Source: CFX2 sp014338005 (GTDB lineage: Bacteria; Chloroflexota; Anaerolineae; Aggregatilineales; Phototrophicaceae). From it: DNA of 9,020 bases. The notes below the pieces were generated by a model. It did not search any database and had not been told where the DNA came from. It worked only from the letters and a program-made list of their open reading frames with translations. The DNA lies in contig SZPE01000134.1 in assembly GCA_030263555.1 (NCBI GenBank), forward strand, positions 1 to 9,020, read 5' to 3'. This document shows, one piece after another, positions 1 to 6,144 of this stretch. The position numbers and the translations under genes were made by a program. The first letter of the stretch is position 1. Each line of letters opens with the position of its first letter.

Positions 1-132
1 GAACGCGCTGAGATCGAGGCACTGGCGAAACAGCTTAAGCTGCCCGACTCCTATATGGCGCGGCATTTCATTTTAGAGGCAGTGAGATACCACAAGAACC
101 AGATGACACAGGAGGCAGCCGTTGAAGCCTGA
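1..132 (+). CDS. Partial small DNA-binding-like protein (ribbon-helix-helix style), C-terminal end
   Basis: Frame 1 is open from the window edge to TGA at 130-132 and gives the last 43 residues of a protein. They include the stretch ALAKQLKLPDSYMARHFILE, followed by a short charged tail. The pattern of a helix with LAKQL, a turn around LPDSYMAR and a second helix FILEAVRYH resembles the helix-turn-helix half of CopG/Arc-type ribbon-helix-helix proteins, which act as small repressors or antitoxins. The N-terminal beta strand that would confirm this lies outside the window. It sits upstream of, and overlaps by 11 nt, the next small ORF, so the two are probably co-transcribed as part of the mobile element that carries the recombinase. 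A role as element regulator is inference. Reading frame: confident; family: tentative. Confidence 0.6.
   Translation, partial: ERAEIEALAKQLKLPDSYMARHFILEAVRYHKNQMTQEAAVEA
110..115 (+). promoter_or_regulatory. Strong Shine-Dalgarno site for the TTG-started small ORF
   Basis: AGGAGG lies 6 nt upstream of TTG at 122-124, inside the end of the preceding gene. This decides the start of the small ORF (TTG at 122) and implies translational coupling with the upstream gene. Confidence 0.65.
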
Positions 133-352
133 GCGCCTGTCAGATGAACAACCGCATGCTGAAACCGATGGCATCAATCTGCTGTCGGTGTATCGTTCCA
201 TGCTTCGCATTGTGTCCTTGCTTGACAGCAAGGTTGCGCGACCCGGCGAAAGTGAGTACACTGAGAGTAATTCGTTGTTGCGCCAGACCGAAGTGTACCA
301 CCACTCCGATCTGGCTGACCCCGCGAGTGATGTTAGCACGTCGCAGGGCTAG
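122..352 (+). CDS. Small hypothetical protein, coupled to the upstream gene
   Basis: A 76-residue ORF starts at TTG behind a consensus ribosome binding site and overlaps the end of the preceding gene in a different frame. I do not recognise the family. The protein is polar and acidic, with a likely helix around residues 18-36 (INLLSVYRSMLRIVSLLD) and a Ser/Glu/Thr-rich, probably disordered C-terminal half. It has no membrane segment, signal peptide or cysteine. It lies between the ribbon-helix-helix-like gene and the recombinase in the same orientation, so it is presumably an accessory gene of the element; an excision or directionality partner is conceivable but unsupported. A competing ORF at 144-431 (+) was judged a shadow. 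Support for this ORF is the ribosome binding site and coupling, not homology. Confidence 0.5.
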   Translation: MKPERLSDEQPHAETDGINLLSVYRSMLRIVSLLDSKVARPGESEYTESNSLLRQTEVYHHSDLADPASDVSTSQG

Positions 353-434
353 GAAGCATTGTACAATATGCGCCTTGCTCTTGCCGTATCACTTTCGCGG
401 GAGCAGGGCGTTTTCATTGGAAGGAGGATGAGCG
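353..434 (+). other. Short intergenic leader of the recombinase gene
   Basis: These 82 nt hold the recombinase ribosome binding site AAGGAGG at 421-427, 7 nt before ATG at 435. I see no convincing -35/-10 pair. A weak inverted repeat pairs TGCTC near 376-380 with GAGCA near 402-406, with a long loop. The recombinase is probably transcribed from upstream together with the two small genes. Confidence 0.4.
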
Positions 435-2456
435 ATGCCCAGAACCTTGAAGCGCCCTGAGCAGCCCATAGACCCGTACAAACTGCAACCGCTGCCCGTT
501 GGACGACCTGCGGCGGTGTACTATCGCCAGTCGTCAGAAGGACAAATCGGCAACATATCCACCACCCTGCAAACGGTGGATATGATCGAACACCTGCTGC
601 GGCAGGGCTGGGTGCGCGAGAACGTGTTCATGATTGATATGGACGCAGGCGTGAGCGGCACGAAGAAAATCCGCGAGCGTAAAGGCATGTCCACTCTGTA
701 TGACCTGATTGAAACGGGTCAGATTGGACTGGTCGCCGCGCAGGATGTAGACCGCTTCTTCCGGGATGTGACCATGATCGAAACCAATATCTTCATTGAT
801 GCCTGCAAACGCAATAATGTACAGGTGATGACTCCGATGATGATTTATGACTTCGCCCATCCAATTATGGGTTCGTCCCACATGAAGATGTTCCGCGAGG
901 AATCGCAGCGGGCAGCGGATTACCTGCAATACCAGATACGGGGCAGGCTGGTGGCAGCTCGTCACCGCCGGAATGCCAGCGGGATGTGGACCGGACGTAA
1001 AATCCTGCCCGGCTTCATGATGGATGGACGCAGCCATTTACCCAACGGCGCGTTGAACCCCGATTACCGCAAGTACAAGCGGTTCGATTTATACGCCGAT
1101 GTGATGCTGCGCTATTTTGAGTTGTTCCGCGAGAACGATGGCAACTTCAGCGCAACCTGGAAATTCATTGACCGGAACGGTCCTTACCTGCCCGACATCC
1201 CCAAAGAAGCAATACCGGAAGGTTTTCAGGTGACGGATCATCTGGAGCGGCGTTCGCCGTTTACAGGCGGATTGACACCCTCGCAGGACGGTTTGCGAAA
1301 CATGCTGGTGAATGTGGCATATATCGGTCACTGGATTCACAAAGGCGCGATTGTCCAGTTCAACAACCACGATGGCATTATCCCGCTCGAACTATTCATG
1401 TATGCCTACAACCGCCTGTCGCCAGTCGATTTCTACGGTGAGCCGAACCCGCAGTATGTGCCGTACCGTCCCTGGATACGCCACGATAAAGAGGAGCGCG
1501 AAGAACCGAAACCGACCTACGCCTACCTCGCCTACACGGATGACCTGCCAGAGTATCCGCACCGGCGGTTGACATGCTCATGGGCGACGGAAGCGAAGCA
1601 CTACAAGTACCAACTGGCGGAGTATCCCTACCGCTCGAACGTGTGGAACATCAAAGCCTCGATTGTCGATGGACTGGTGGATGAGATGCTGCTGGAACGC
1701 CTCCACGCGACCACGATTGACGAGTCATTGTGGCAGGCAGCGCTGGCGAGTCTGGAGAACGTGGATCAGGCGGATGTGCGGCGGGTGCAGGCGGCGATCC
1801 GGCAGGCGGAGCAGACGAAGGATAACATCATTGCCAGTCTGGGACTACTGACCCACCCGGAGATGGTGGCGCGGGCGCAGGCACGTTACGAAGCGGCTGA
1901 ACACGAATTGGAAGGCTTACACGCCGAACTGCACCACATCCAATCCAATGAACACCAGTCGCGCTCGCTGGTCGAAGCACGCCCGGTACTGGAGATTATC
2001 ATCAACCGCTGGGACGACGTGCCGCGTGAGGAAAAGCGCGATCTGTTTGAGCAGTTTGCCCGTTATATCAAGATCAGCAAGGTGACGCGGCACACGAAGC
2101 ATATCACCGTCCATTGGCGCGATGGCAGCCTCTCCGAGCGCAGCACGACCCACAAAAGTACCGGCTATTTCTGGGATGAGGACGATCTGACGAAGCTGCG
2201 TGAAATGATTGAAACCGGGGTAGACCAGTGGGAAATCCTGCGAGCTTTCCCCGACTACACCTGGCGTTCGCTGCAAGAACGCTACGCTTACAAGTTCGGG
2301 AATGGTCGCTATCCGACAACTTACGCGGGGAAGAAACCGTACAACCGTAACGCCCGCTGGTGTGACACCGCCGAATATCAGACGGAGCAGTTCGCTTTTA
2401 GCACAGATGTGCCACAACTCGCCGTGAATTCGCTCTCCACTGCTGCATACTCATAA
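435..2456 (+). CDS. Large serine recombinase (site-specific integrase)
   Basis: This is a 673-residue protein starting at ATG behind AAGGAGG. Residues 26-145 form the resolvase catalytic domain: AVYYRQS with the expected nucleophile Ser33 and Arg31, then DMDAGVSGT (68-76), R82 in RKGMSTLYDLIETG, and DVDRFFRD (104-111). These match the conserved Ser/Arg active site that makes 5'-phosphoserine DNA links. Residues about 165-345 fit the 'Recombinase' DNA-binding domain (IRGRLVAARHRRNASGMWTGRK onward in two blocks, then NMLVNVAYIGHWIHKGAI). The zinc-ribbon position (about 375-410) has only C381 instead of four cysteines. Residues about 446-503 are a coiled coil, as used by this family to pair att sites. 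Residues about 578-622 are a Trp-rich, HTH- or Myb-like addition. It is the integrase of the element and sits at its right edge; the 3' end overlaps, antisense, the truncated dehydrogenase gene. Confidence 0.93.
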   Translation: MPRTLKRPEQPIDPYKLQPLPVGRPAAVYYRQSSEGQIGNISTTLQTVDMIEHLLRQGWVRENVFMIDMDAGVSGTKKIRERKGMSTLYDLIETGQIGLVAAQDVDRFFRDVTMIETNIFIDACKRNNVQVMTPMMIYDFAHPIMGSSHMKMFREESQRAADYLQYQIRGRLVAARHRRNASGMWTGRKILPGFMMDGRSHLPNGALNPDYRKYKRFDLYADVMLRYFELFRENDGNFSATWKFIDRNGPYLPDIPKEAIPEGFQVTDHLERRSPFTGGLTPSQDGLRNMLVNVAYIGHWIHKGAIVQFNNHDGIIPLELFMYAYNRLSPVDFYGEPNPQYVPYRPWIRHDKEEREEPKPTYAYLAYTDDLPEYPHRRLTCSWATEAKHYKYQLAEYPYRSNVWNIKASIVDGLVDEMLLERLHATTIDESLWQAALASLENVDQADVRRVQAAIRQAEQTKDNIIASLGLLTHPEMVARAQARYEAAEHELEGLHAELHHIQSNEHQSRSLVEARPVLEIIINRWDDVPREEKRDLFEQFARYIKISKVTRHTKHITVHWRDGSLSERSTTHKSTGYFWDEDDLTKLREMIETGVDQWEILRAFPDYTWRSLQERYAYKFGNGRYPTTYAGKKPYNRNARWCDTAEYQTEQFAFSTDVPQLAVNSLSTAAYS

Positions 2457-3327
2457 ACCGGCGCGGATGGAAGGAAAACTGTGCCTCGCGCTCCGCCGCG
2501 CCCACCAGCGTCAGCGTGCCGCCGCGCGCCAGCATGTTGATGCCCTGCTGCATCAGCACCGGCAGGCCGACGACTTCAAACACATGCTCCACGCCGCGCC
2601 CGCCGGTGATCTCTCGGACGGCGGCAGCCGGGTCGGTTTCGCGGCTGTTGAGGGTGTGCGTCGCGCCGAAGACGCTGGCCGCGCGCCCCAGGTTTTCGTC
2701 GTTGAGGTCTATGGCGATGATAAAACCGGCGTTCGCCAGCCGCGCCCCCTGGATGATGTTCAGCCCCACGCCGCCCGCGCCGATGACGACCACGTTTTCG
2801 CCGGGCTGAACGCGCGCCGTATACAGCACCGCGCCGACGCCGGTCGCCACCGCGCAGCCCAGTAGGGCGGCTTTTTCCAGCGGCATATCCCGGCGAATCG
2901 GAATCGCGCCCATCGCCGGCACGATGGCGACCGGGCAGAACGTCCCGGCATTGAGCATGATATTCAGCGGCTCGTCCCGCCAGAAGAAACGCGGGGCGGC
3001 TGTTCCCTGGACGTTTTCGCACAAATCCTGCCGCCCGGACAGACACCAGCGGCAGCGGTTGCATTTAACCTGCCAGTTGATGACCACATGATCGCCGGGC
3101 TGGATGTGAGTCACGTTCGCGCCCACCTGTTCGACCACCCCCGCGCCTTCGTGGCCCAGCAGCACCGGGCAAGCGCGCGCGTACTGCATATAACCGATGT
3201 CCGTGTGGCAGATGCCGCTGGCAGCCATACGGACGGCCACTTCGTCCGGGCCGGGGTTGTGAACGGTGACGGTTTCCAGGCGCGGCAGTTGGCCTAACGC
3301 TTCCAGAACAACAGCCGGGTATTCCAT
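2398..3327 (-). CDS. Zinc-dependent alcohol dehydrogenase, C-terminus truncated by the insertion
   Basis: This medium-chain dehydrogenase/reductase oxidises an alcohol to an aldehyde or ketone with NAD(P). ATG at 3325-3327 follows AGGAAG (3335-3340) at 7 nt. Catalytic zinc residues are present: C40-H41-T-D43, GHEGAGVVEQVG with H59, and C158 in LLGCAVATG. The structural zinc site is C89, C92, C95 and C103. The Rossmann fold has GAGGVG at 183-188, and the acid of AIDLNDENL suggests NAD preference. The frame ends at residue 309, while relatives are usually about 360-375. Family-like sequence stops at about residue 296 (SMQQ), and the last 13 residues come from antisense recombinase DNA. The missing part carries the last strands of the nucleotide fold and the return segment of the catalytic domain, so the product is probably inactive. 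The exact alcohol substrate cannot be told. A hairpin separates it from the GNAT gene upstream. Confidence 0.85.
   Translation of the reverse strand: MEYPAVVLEALGQLPRLETVTVHNPGPDEVAVRMAASGICHTDIGYMQYARACPVLLGHEGAGVVEQVGANVTHIQPGDHVVINWQVKCNRCRWCLSGRQDLCENVQGTAAPRFFWRDEPLNIMLNAGTFCPVAIVPAMGAIPIRRDMPLEKAALLGCAVATGVGAVLYTARVQPGENVVVIGAGGVGLNIIQGARLANAGFIIAIDLNDENLGRAASVFGATHTLNSRETDPAAAVREITGGRGVEHVFEVVGLPVLMQQGINMLARGGTLTLVGAAEREAQFSFHPRRFMSMQQWRANSRRVVAHLC
2415..2465. other. Predicted att half-site junction (element/alcohol dehydrogenase gene)
   Basis: On the - strand the dehydrogenase frame reads family-like up to FMSMQQ (codons at 2440-2457), then continues with the unrelated WRANSRRVVAHLC to TAA at 2398-2400. 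The recombinase gene ends at TAA 2454-2456 on the other strand. Serine integrase att sites are about 40-50 bp with a central 2-bp crossover, so a hybrid attL/attR is expected here, with the crossover near 2435-2450. A small inverted repeat (GCACA/TGTGC, 2401-2412) lies on the element side. The exact core cannot be fixed without the other junction or an empty site. Confidence 0.5.
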
Positions 3328-3334
3328 AAAATCG

Positions 3335-3340
3335 CTTCCT
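3335..3340 (-). promoter_or_regulatory. Shine-Dalgarno site of the alcohol dehydrogenase gene
   Basis: AGGAAG on the - strand lies 7 nt before the ATG at 3327 and supports that start. No clear -35/-10 pair was found in the preceding gap. Confidence 0.5.
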
Positions 3341-3396
3341 TTTGCGCCAAAACTATTTTAACGGGTCAAAGGGCAGCCCTCAGCCCATCACGACTC

Positions 3397-3450
3397 TTGA
3401 GATGAAATTGAAGGAGCGCGCCGGTTGCGCGCCCCTCTATTGTATCTCAA
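3397..3450 (-). terminator. Long hairpin after the GNAT gene, probable terminator
   Basis: The inner stem is 11 bp (3411-3421 with 3427-3437, loop 3422-3426). As - strand RNA it has 9 Watson-Crick pairs and 2 G-U pairs; as + strand RNA those two become mismatches, so the fold favours - strand transcription. An outer 7-bp arm TTGAGAT (3397-3403) pairs with ATCTCAA (3444-3450). The run after the inner stem is only weakly U-rich. Its position just after the end of the GNAT gene suggests the end of the sugar operon, separating it from the dehydrogenase. Confidence 0.55.
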
Positions 3451-3494
3451 TTTTATTATGTCGTGGGTATATTTTCGCGTAATCGGGCGAAAGT

Positions 3495-4337
3495 TTACGC
3501 CGGTACACCGGCACGATAGATGCTGTAGTCGAAGATATGGGCGAAGCCGAACTGCCGGTAAAGTGGGAAGCCAAAACGAGAGGCCGTGAGGACGATCATC
3601 CGGTGGCCGTCGGCTGCCGCGTCGTTTAATAAACGCGCCAGAATGGCTTTGCCCAGCCCGCGCCGCCCCCATTCCGGCAGCGTTGCCATCACGTACACCC
3701 CCGGCAGGCCGCTGCCCATAATCAGCGCCCCGATTGAAGCCGGCGGGCCGCCGCCTAGCCGCGCCAGGTACAGCCGCGCCGGGTCGGCGGCCAGCCAGCT
3801 GTCCGCCATCGCCTGGAAATAATCCAGCGCCACGCCATCCGGGAAACGAAAAGCGGTGTGTCGAATCAGGCTGGCGGCGGCCAGATCAGCCGTGTTTTGC
3901 GCCTGCCAGACGGTGATCGCCGGGTCGGGTGGCTCAAATGATGCCGGAAGCGCGGCGGCCATCGCCGGCAGCGGCGGCGTGTCGAAAACAATCCCATGCG
4001 CCTTGAGGCGTTCGGCCATGTCGGGTGGGTTAGGATTCGGGCCGAGCCACCAATACCAGGGCAGGTCGCGCCCGGCGAAAAAGCCTTTCACCGACGCGAT
4101 CTCCTGGTTAACCGCATAGTCGGGCGTCCCCGGCGGAAAATCACAGCCCAGCGCCTGATTAAGCAGCGGCACTTTCAGCCCGGTTGAGCAGACCTGTACG
4201 CCCTGTCCCGAAAAACACACGGCTGATGGCGCGCGCGATGACAGCCACGCCTGCACCGCCAGCGTGTGCCGGTCAGCCGCCCGGATGATCTCGGCAGCCG
4301 GTAAATCCAACCGAATGGAGAGGTCATCAATGTTCAT
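3495..4337 (-). CDS. GNAT-family N-acetyltransferase (tandem GNAT layout)
   Basis: A 280-residue protein that should transfer an acetyl group from acetyl-CoA to an amine; the substrate is unknown. The C-terminal GNAT domain (about 140-277) shows motif A, VYVMATLPEWGRRGLGKAI (214-232), with the RRGLG acetyl-CoA pyrophosphate loop, then LTASRFGFPLYRQFGFAHI (250-268), the usual motif B ending. The first about 135 residues look like a decayed GNAT half, with LPWYWWLGPNPNPPDMAERL and KAHGI typical of two-domain GNATs. I chose ATG at 4335-4337. The frame stays open to an ATG at 4508, but that extension is antisense-like (Arg/Trp/Cys-rich) and overlaps the upstream UroD-like gene. The gap to that gene is 49 nt, so co-transcription is likely. 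The ribosome binding site is weak (GGGG about 8 nt upstream). It is the last gene before the hairpin. Confidence 0.85.
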   Translation of the reverse strand: MNIDDLSIRLDLPAAEIIRAADRHTLAVQAWLSSRAPSAVCFSGQGVQVCSTGLKVPLLNQALGCDFPPGTPDYAVNQEIASVKGFFAGRDLPWYWWLGPNPNPPDMAERLKAHGIVFDTPPLPAMAAALPASFEPPDPAITVWQAQNTADLAAASLIRHTAFRFPDGVALDYFQAMADSWLAADPARLYLARLGGGPPASIGALIMGSGLPGVYVMATLPEWGRRGLGKAILARLLNDAAADGHRMIVLTASRFGFPLYRQFGFAHIFDYSIYRAGVPA

Positions 4338-4386
4338 CTGTGCGCCCCGTAGTTGGTCAGCCGCCGGATCGCAGCGCGCCCGCCGG

Positions 4387-5580
4387 TTAATCCGCCTGCC
4401 GGTAGCGGTGTTCCAGCCGGTACATTTCCAGCACGTTTTCCAGCGGTGTATCCGACTGGATGTGATGCGAACTCGCCATGATGTAACCGCCGTTTTCACC
4501 CAATACACGCACGCGCGCCCGCACTTCGTCGGCTACGTCCTGGGTCGTGCCGCGCGGCAGCATTTTGATGATGTCAATGCCGCCGTGAAAGGCCAGCCGG
4601 CTGCCGAATTCGCGTTTGAGTTTTTCCGGCTCCATGCCTGCCGCGTCGGCCTGGATGGGGTTGAGCAGGTCTATGCCCATTTCGATAAGCTGCGGGATGA
4701 GCGGGTACAGCGCGCCGTCGCAGTGGTACATCACCGGCTTGCCAAAGGCTTTCGCCGCTTCGATCAGCCGGGCGTGGTAGGGGCGAATGTACTCCTCCCA
4801 CATGCCCTGCGAGATCATCAGCGATTTTTGCGTCGCCACGTCATCGTAGAAGTAGACCATATCCAGCCGGTCGCCGGCCAGTTGCAGGGCGCGGCGCGTA
4901 TTTTCGACATGCACTTCGGTCAGCCGATCCATGATGTACAGCGGGATGGCCGGGTCTATCGCCAGGTCCATCAAAAACTGCTGCATCCCCCGAAGCTGCC
5001 AGGCCAGCTCGAACACCGAGCCGATACGGAAGCGAATATGGGCGCTGCTGCTTTCGTCAAGCCGGCGAGTCACATCCGGCAGCGGCGAAAAATCCCACCA
5101 GTCCGGCTGCGGCCAGGGATAATCGTGCAGGTCTTCGACCGACTCGGCGCCTTCCAGCGGCCAGCTTGCGAACTCCTCATAAGCGCCGGTGGGGTTGTGG
5201 GCGATGCGAATGTGGTGTCCCCAGATGTCATACCATTCGTCATTAGGCAGCCGCTGCCGCCACATGCGGGCCGGCGTGGAACGGCTGAGCGCGCCCCACC
5301 AGTCCACCACGCCATCCTTACGCAGGATGGAAACCGGCGGCTGGCAGAACATATCATAAGACAGCACCCGGCAGTCCACCTCCAGCCGGTTGAGGATGAT
5401 TTCCCGCTCCGGCTGGAAAAAGTCCGGTTTGCTCAGCGTAACAGCGTCCAGGTCAAAGTAGTCGGCCAGCCTAGCCCAGATTTCCGGTGTCGCCAGAAAA
5501 TCCACTGGCACGCGGTCAGGCTCCTGATGAGCCAGCGCCGTCAGCACCCGCTGGCGGGGAGAAATCGCCTTTTCACTCAA
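4387..5580 (-). CDS. Uroporphyrinogen decarboxylase-like / corrinoid methyltransferase-like protein (COG0407)
   Basis: A 397-residue protein of the UroD/MtaA superfamily, a TIM-barrel family that includes the haem enzyme HemE and cobalamin-dependent methyltransferases. Visible marks: SPRQRVLTALAHQEPDRVPVDF (7-28); FYDDVATQKSLMIS (244-257); VMYHCDGAL with H286-C287, the position of zinc ligands in methyltransferase members; DLLNPIQADAAGM (304-316); LKREFGSRLAFHGGID (321-336) and GGYIMASSHHIQSDTPLENV (364-383). True HemE is about 340-350 residues and keeps other substrate contacts, so haem synthesis is unlikely. The protein starts at TTG 5578-5580 behind AAAGGAGG. It lies 89 nt after the rbsD-like gene, which hints at a role in sugar or sugar-derivative metabolism; no corrinoid protein gene is visible. 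The superfamily is secure, the reaction unknown. Confidence 0.85.
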   Translation of the reverse strand: MSEKAISPRQRVLTALAHQEPDRVPVDFLATPEIWARLADYFDLDAVTLSKPDFFQPEREIILNRLEVDCRVLSYDMFCQPPVSILRKDGVVDWWGALSRSTPARMWRQRLPNDEWYDIWGHHIRIAHNPTGAYEEFASWPLEGAESVEDLHDYPWPQPDWWDFSPLPDVTRRLDESSSAHIRFRIGSVFELAWQLRGMQQFLMDLAIDPAIPLYIMDRLTEVHVENTRRALQLAGDRLDMVYFYDDVATQKSLMISQGMWEEYIRPYHARLIEAAKAFGKPVMYHCDGALYPLIPQLIEMGIDLLNPIQADAAGMEPEKLKREFGSRLAFHGGIDIIKMLPRGTTQDVADEVRARVRVLGENGGYIMASSHHIQSDTPLENVLEMYRLEHRYRQAD

Positions 5581-5586
5581 CAGCGG

Positions 5587-5594
5587 CCTCCTTT
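5587..5594 (-). promoter_or_regulatory. Strong Shine-Dalgarno site fixing the TTG start of the UroD-like gene
   Basis: AAAGGAGG on the - strand, with a 6-nt gap to TTG at 5580. No ATG lies at suitable spacing, so the TTG start is well supported. Confidence 0.75.
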
Positions 5595-5617
5595 CTATGC
5601 ATCAATAACAGGGGCGA

Positions 5618-5639
5618 ACAAGGGGCTTAAGCCCCTTGT
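5618..5639. repeat. Perfect 22-bp GC-rich palindrome in the rbsD-uroD-like gap
   Basis: Arms ACAAGGGGCTT (5618-5628) and AAGCCCCTTGT (5629-5639) are exact inverted copies with no spacer. It is the same on both strands and has no T-run on either side, so it is not a classical terminator. It may be a dispersed repeat, an RNA stability or processing hairpin, or a binding site. It lies 24 nt upstream of the UroD-like ribosome binding site. Confidence 0.7.
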
Positions 5640-5663
5640 CTAACCAGACTGTTTAATTCCGTT

Positions 5664-5679
5664 GATGCGTCAGCGCATC
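5664..5679 (-). repeat. Small hairpin with the rbsD-like stop codon in its loop
   Basis: GATGCG (5664-5669) and CGCATC (5674-5679) pair around a 4-nt loop that begins with the TGA stop of the rbsD-like gene. A 6-bp stem this short could arise by chance. Confidence 0.35.
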
Positions 5680-6128
5680 CATTTCCGGTAGGATTCCGGC
5701 ACAATCACCCCCGGTTTCGAGAACCACTTCGGCACATCCACGCCGGAATACAGCAGGATATTACCCCAGGGATCGAACGCGCCGGTGCGGACGACCGCCT
5801 TGGCCTGGCGGGCGATGCCGCCCAGGATATCGGCATGGGGGATGGGCGCATGGTCGGCATCGGGGAACAAGCGTCGCACCTTTTCCAGCAGCGCCGGGTT
5901 ATTGGCGGCCATTTCGTTGGCGTAGGATACCTTCTCGGCAATGAAATCCTCGGCGATCAGCGACAGGATGGTTTCCAGGTCAGGCAGGTCTTGTTTAATG
6001 GCGAGGTCAATACGCCAGACCGTATCCGGGATGGGGAAACCGGCGTCGCAGACGATCATCAGATCGCCGTGTCCCATCGTGGCGATGGCATGGTTCAGTT
6101 CGGCGTTCAGGATTTTCGAGCGTTTCAT
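5670..6128 (-). CDS. rbsD: RbsD/FucU-family sugar pyranase (mutarotase)
   Basis: A 152-residue protein that would interconvert cyclic forms of a sugar, such as beta-pyranose and beta-furanose of ribose, in the cytosol after import. The N-terminus KILNAELNHAIATMGHGDLM then VCDAGFPIP is classic RbsD: catalytic His20 and Asp28 fall at the same numbers as in the E. coli protein. His98 (PIPHADI) is also kept. The usual NIIL-type motif reads FDPWGNILLYSGV, with Trp121 where RbsD has the active-site Tyr. About 20 residues beyond the usual end (VPKWFSKPGVIVPESYRKWM) extend the C-terminus. ATG at 6126-6128 is chosen because AAGGAG lies 9 nt upstream and family homology begins there; the open frame to 6212 reads through a repeat. 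The gene lies 52 nt after the kinase. Ribose is the default substrate, but the Tyr to Trp change leaves it open. Confidence 0.88.
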   Translation of the reverse strand: MKRSKILNAELNHAIATMGHGDLMIVCDAGFPIPDTVWRIDLAIKQDLPDLETILSLIAEDFIAEKVSYANEMAANNPALLEKVRRLFPDADHAPIPHADILGGIARQAKAVVRTGAFDPWGNILLYSGVDVPKWFSKPGVIVPESYRKWMR

Positions 6129-6137
6129 GAACAAAGT

Positions 6138-6143
6138 CTCCTT
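6138..6143 (-). promoter_or_regulatory. Shine-Dalgarno site deciding the rbsD-like start
   Basis: AAGGAG on the - strand lies 9 nt before ATG at 6128, where RbsD homology begins. This rules out the longer open frame to 6212. Confidence 0.6.
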
Positions 6144-6144
6144 T

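Larger units (their letters stand above)
1..2440 (+). mobile_element. Integrase-side end of an integrated element (right boundary approximate)
   Basis: Three + strand genes (ribbon-helix-helix-like, small unknown, large serine recombinase) end abruptly against a chromosome block whose genes are all on the - strand and visibly richer in GC. The boundary is placed where the antisense dehydrogenase reading frame stops resembling its family, at about 2440. Large serine integrases normally sit next to their att site, which agrees. The other end and the cargo lie left of the window, so its class (prophage, conjugative element or small mobilisable island) cannot be told. Confidence 0.55.

Noticed and set aside
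144..431. Open frame of 95 codons on + ahead of the recombinase
   Set aside because: Cys/Arg-rich shadow-like translation with no ribosome binding site at its ATG; the overlapping frame at 122 has a consensus site and coupling.
2457..2865. Small + strand genes right after the recombinase
   Set aside because: They are antisense to the dehydrogenase, which keeps all zinc and nucleotide-binding residues on the - strand.
3328..3400. Possible -10 box (TAAAAT on - near 3355) for the dehydrogenase
   Set aside because: The only TTGACC-like -35 is just 3 nt away, and no suitable hexamer lies about 17 nt upstream.
4338..4508. N-terminal extension of the GNAT gene to an ATG at 4508
   Set aside because: The added 57 residues are antisense-like, overlap the upstream gene and precede the family-like start at 4337.
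4387..5580. Calling the UroD-like gene hemE
   Set aside because: Length, H-C pair and sugar-operon context fit the COG0407 methyltransferase-like side rather than the haem enzyme.
4264..5643. 459-codon open frame on +, antisense to the UroD-like gene
   Set aside because: His/Arg/Gln-rich mirror of a well-conserved gene in high-GC DNA; no family resemblance.
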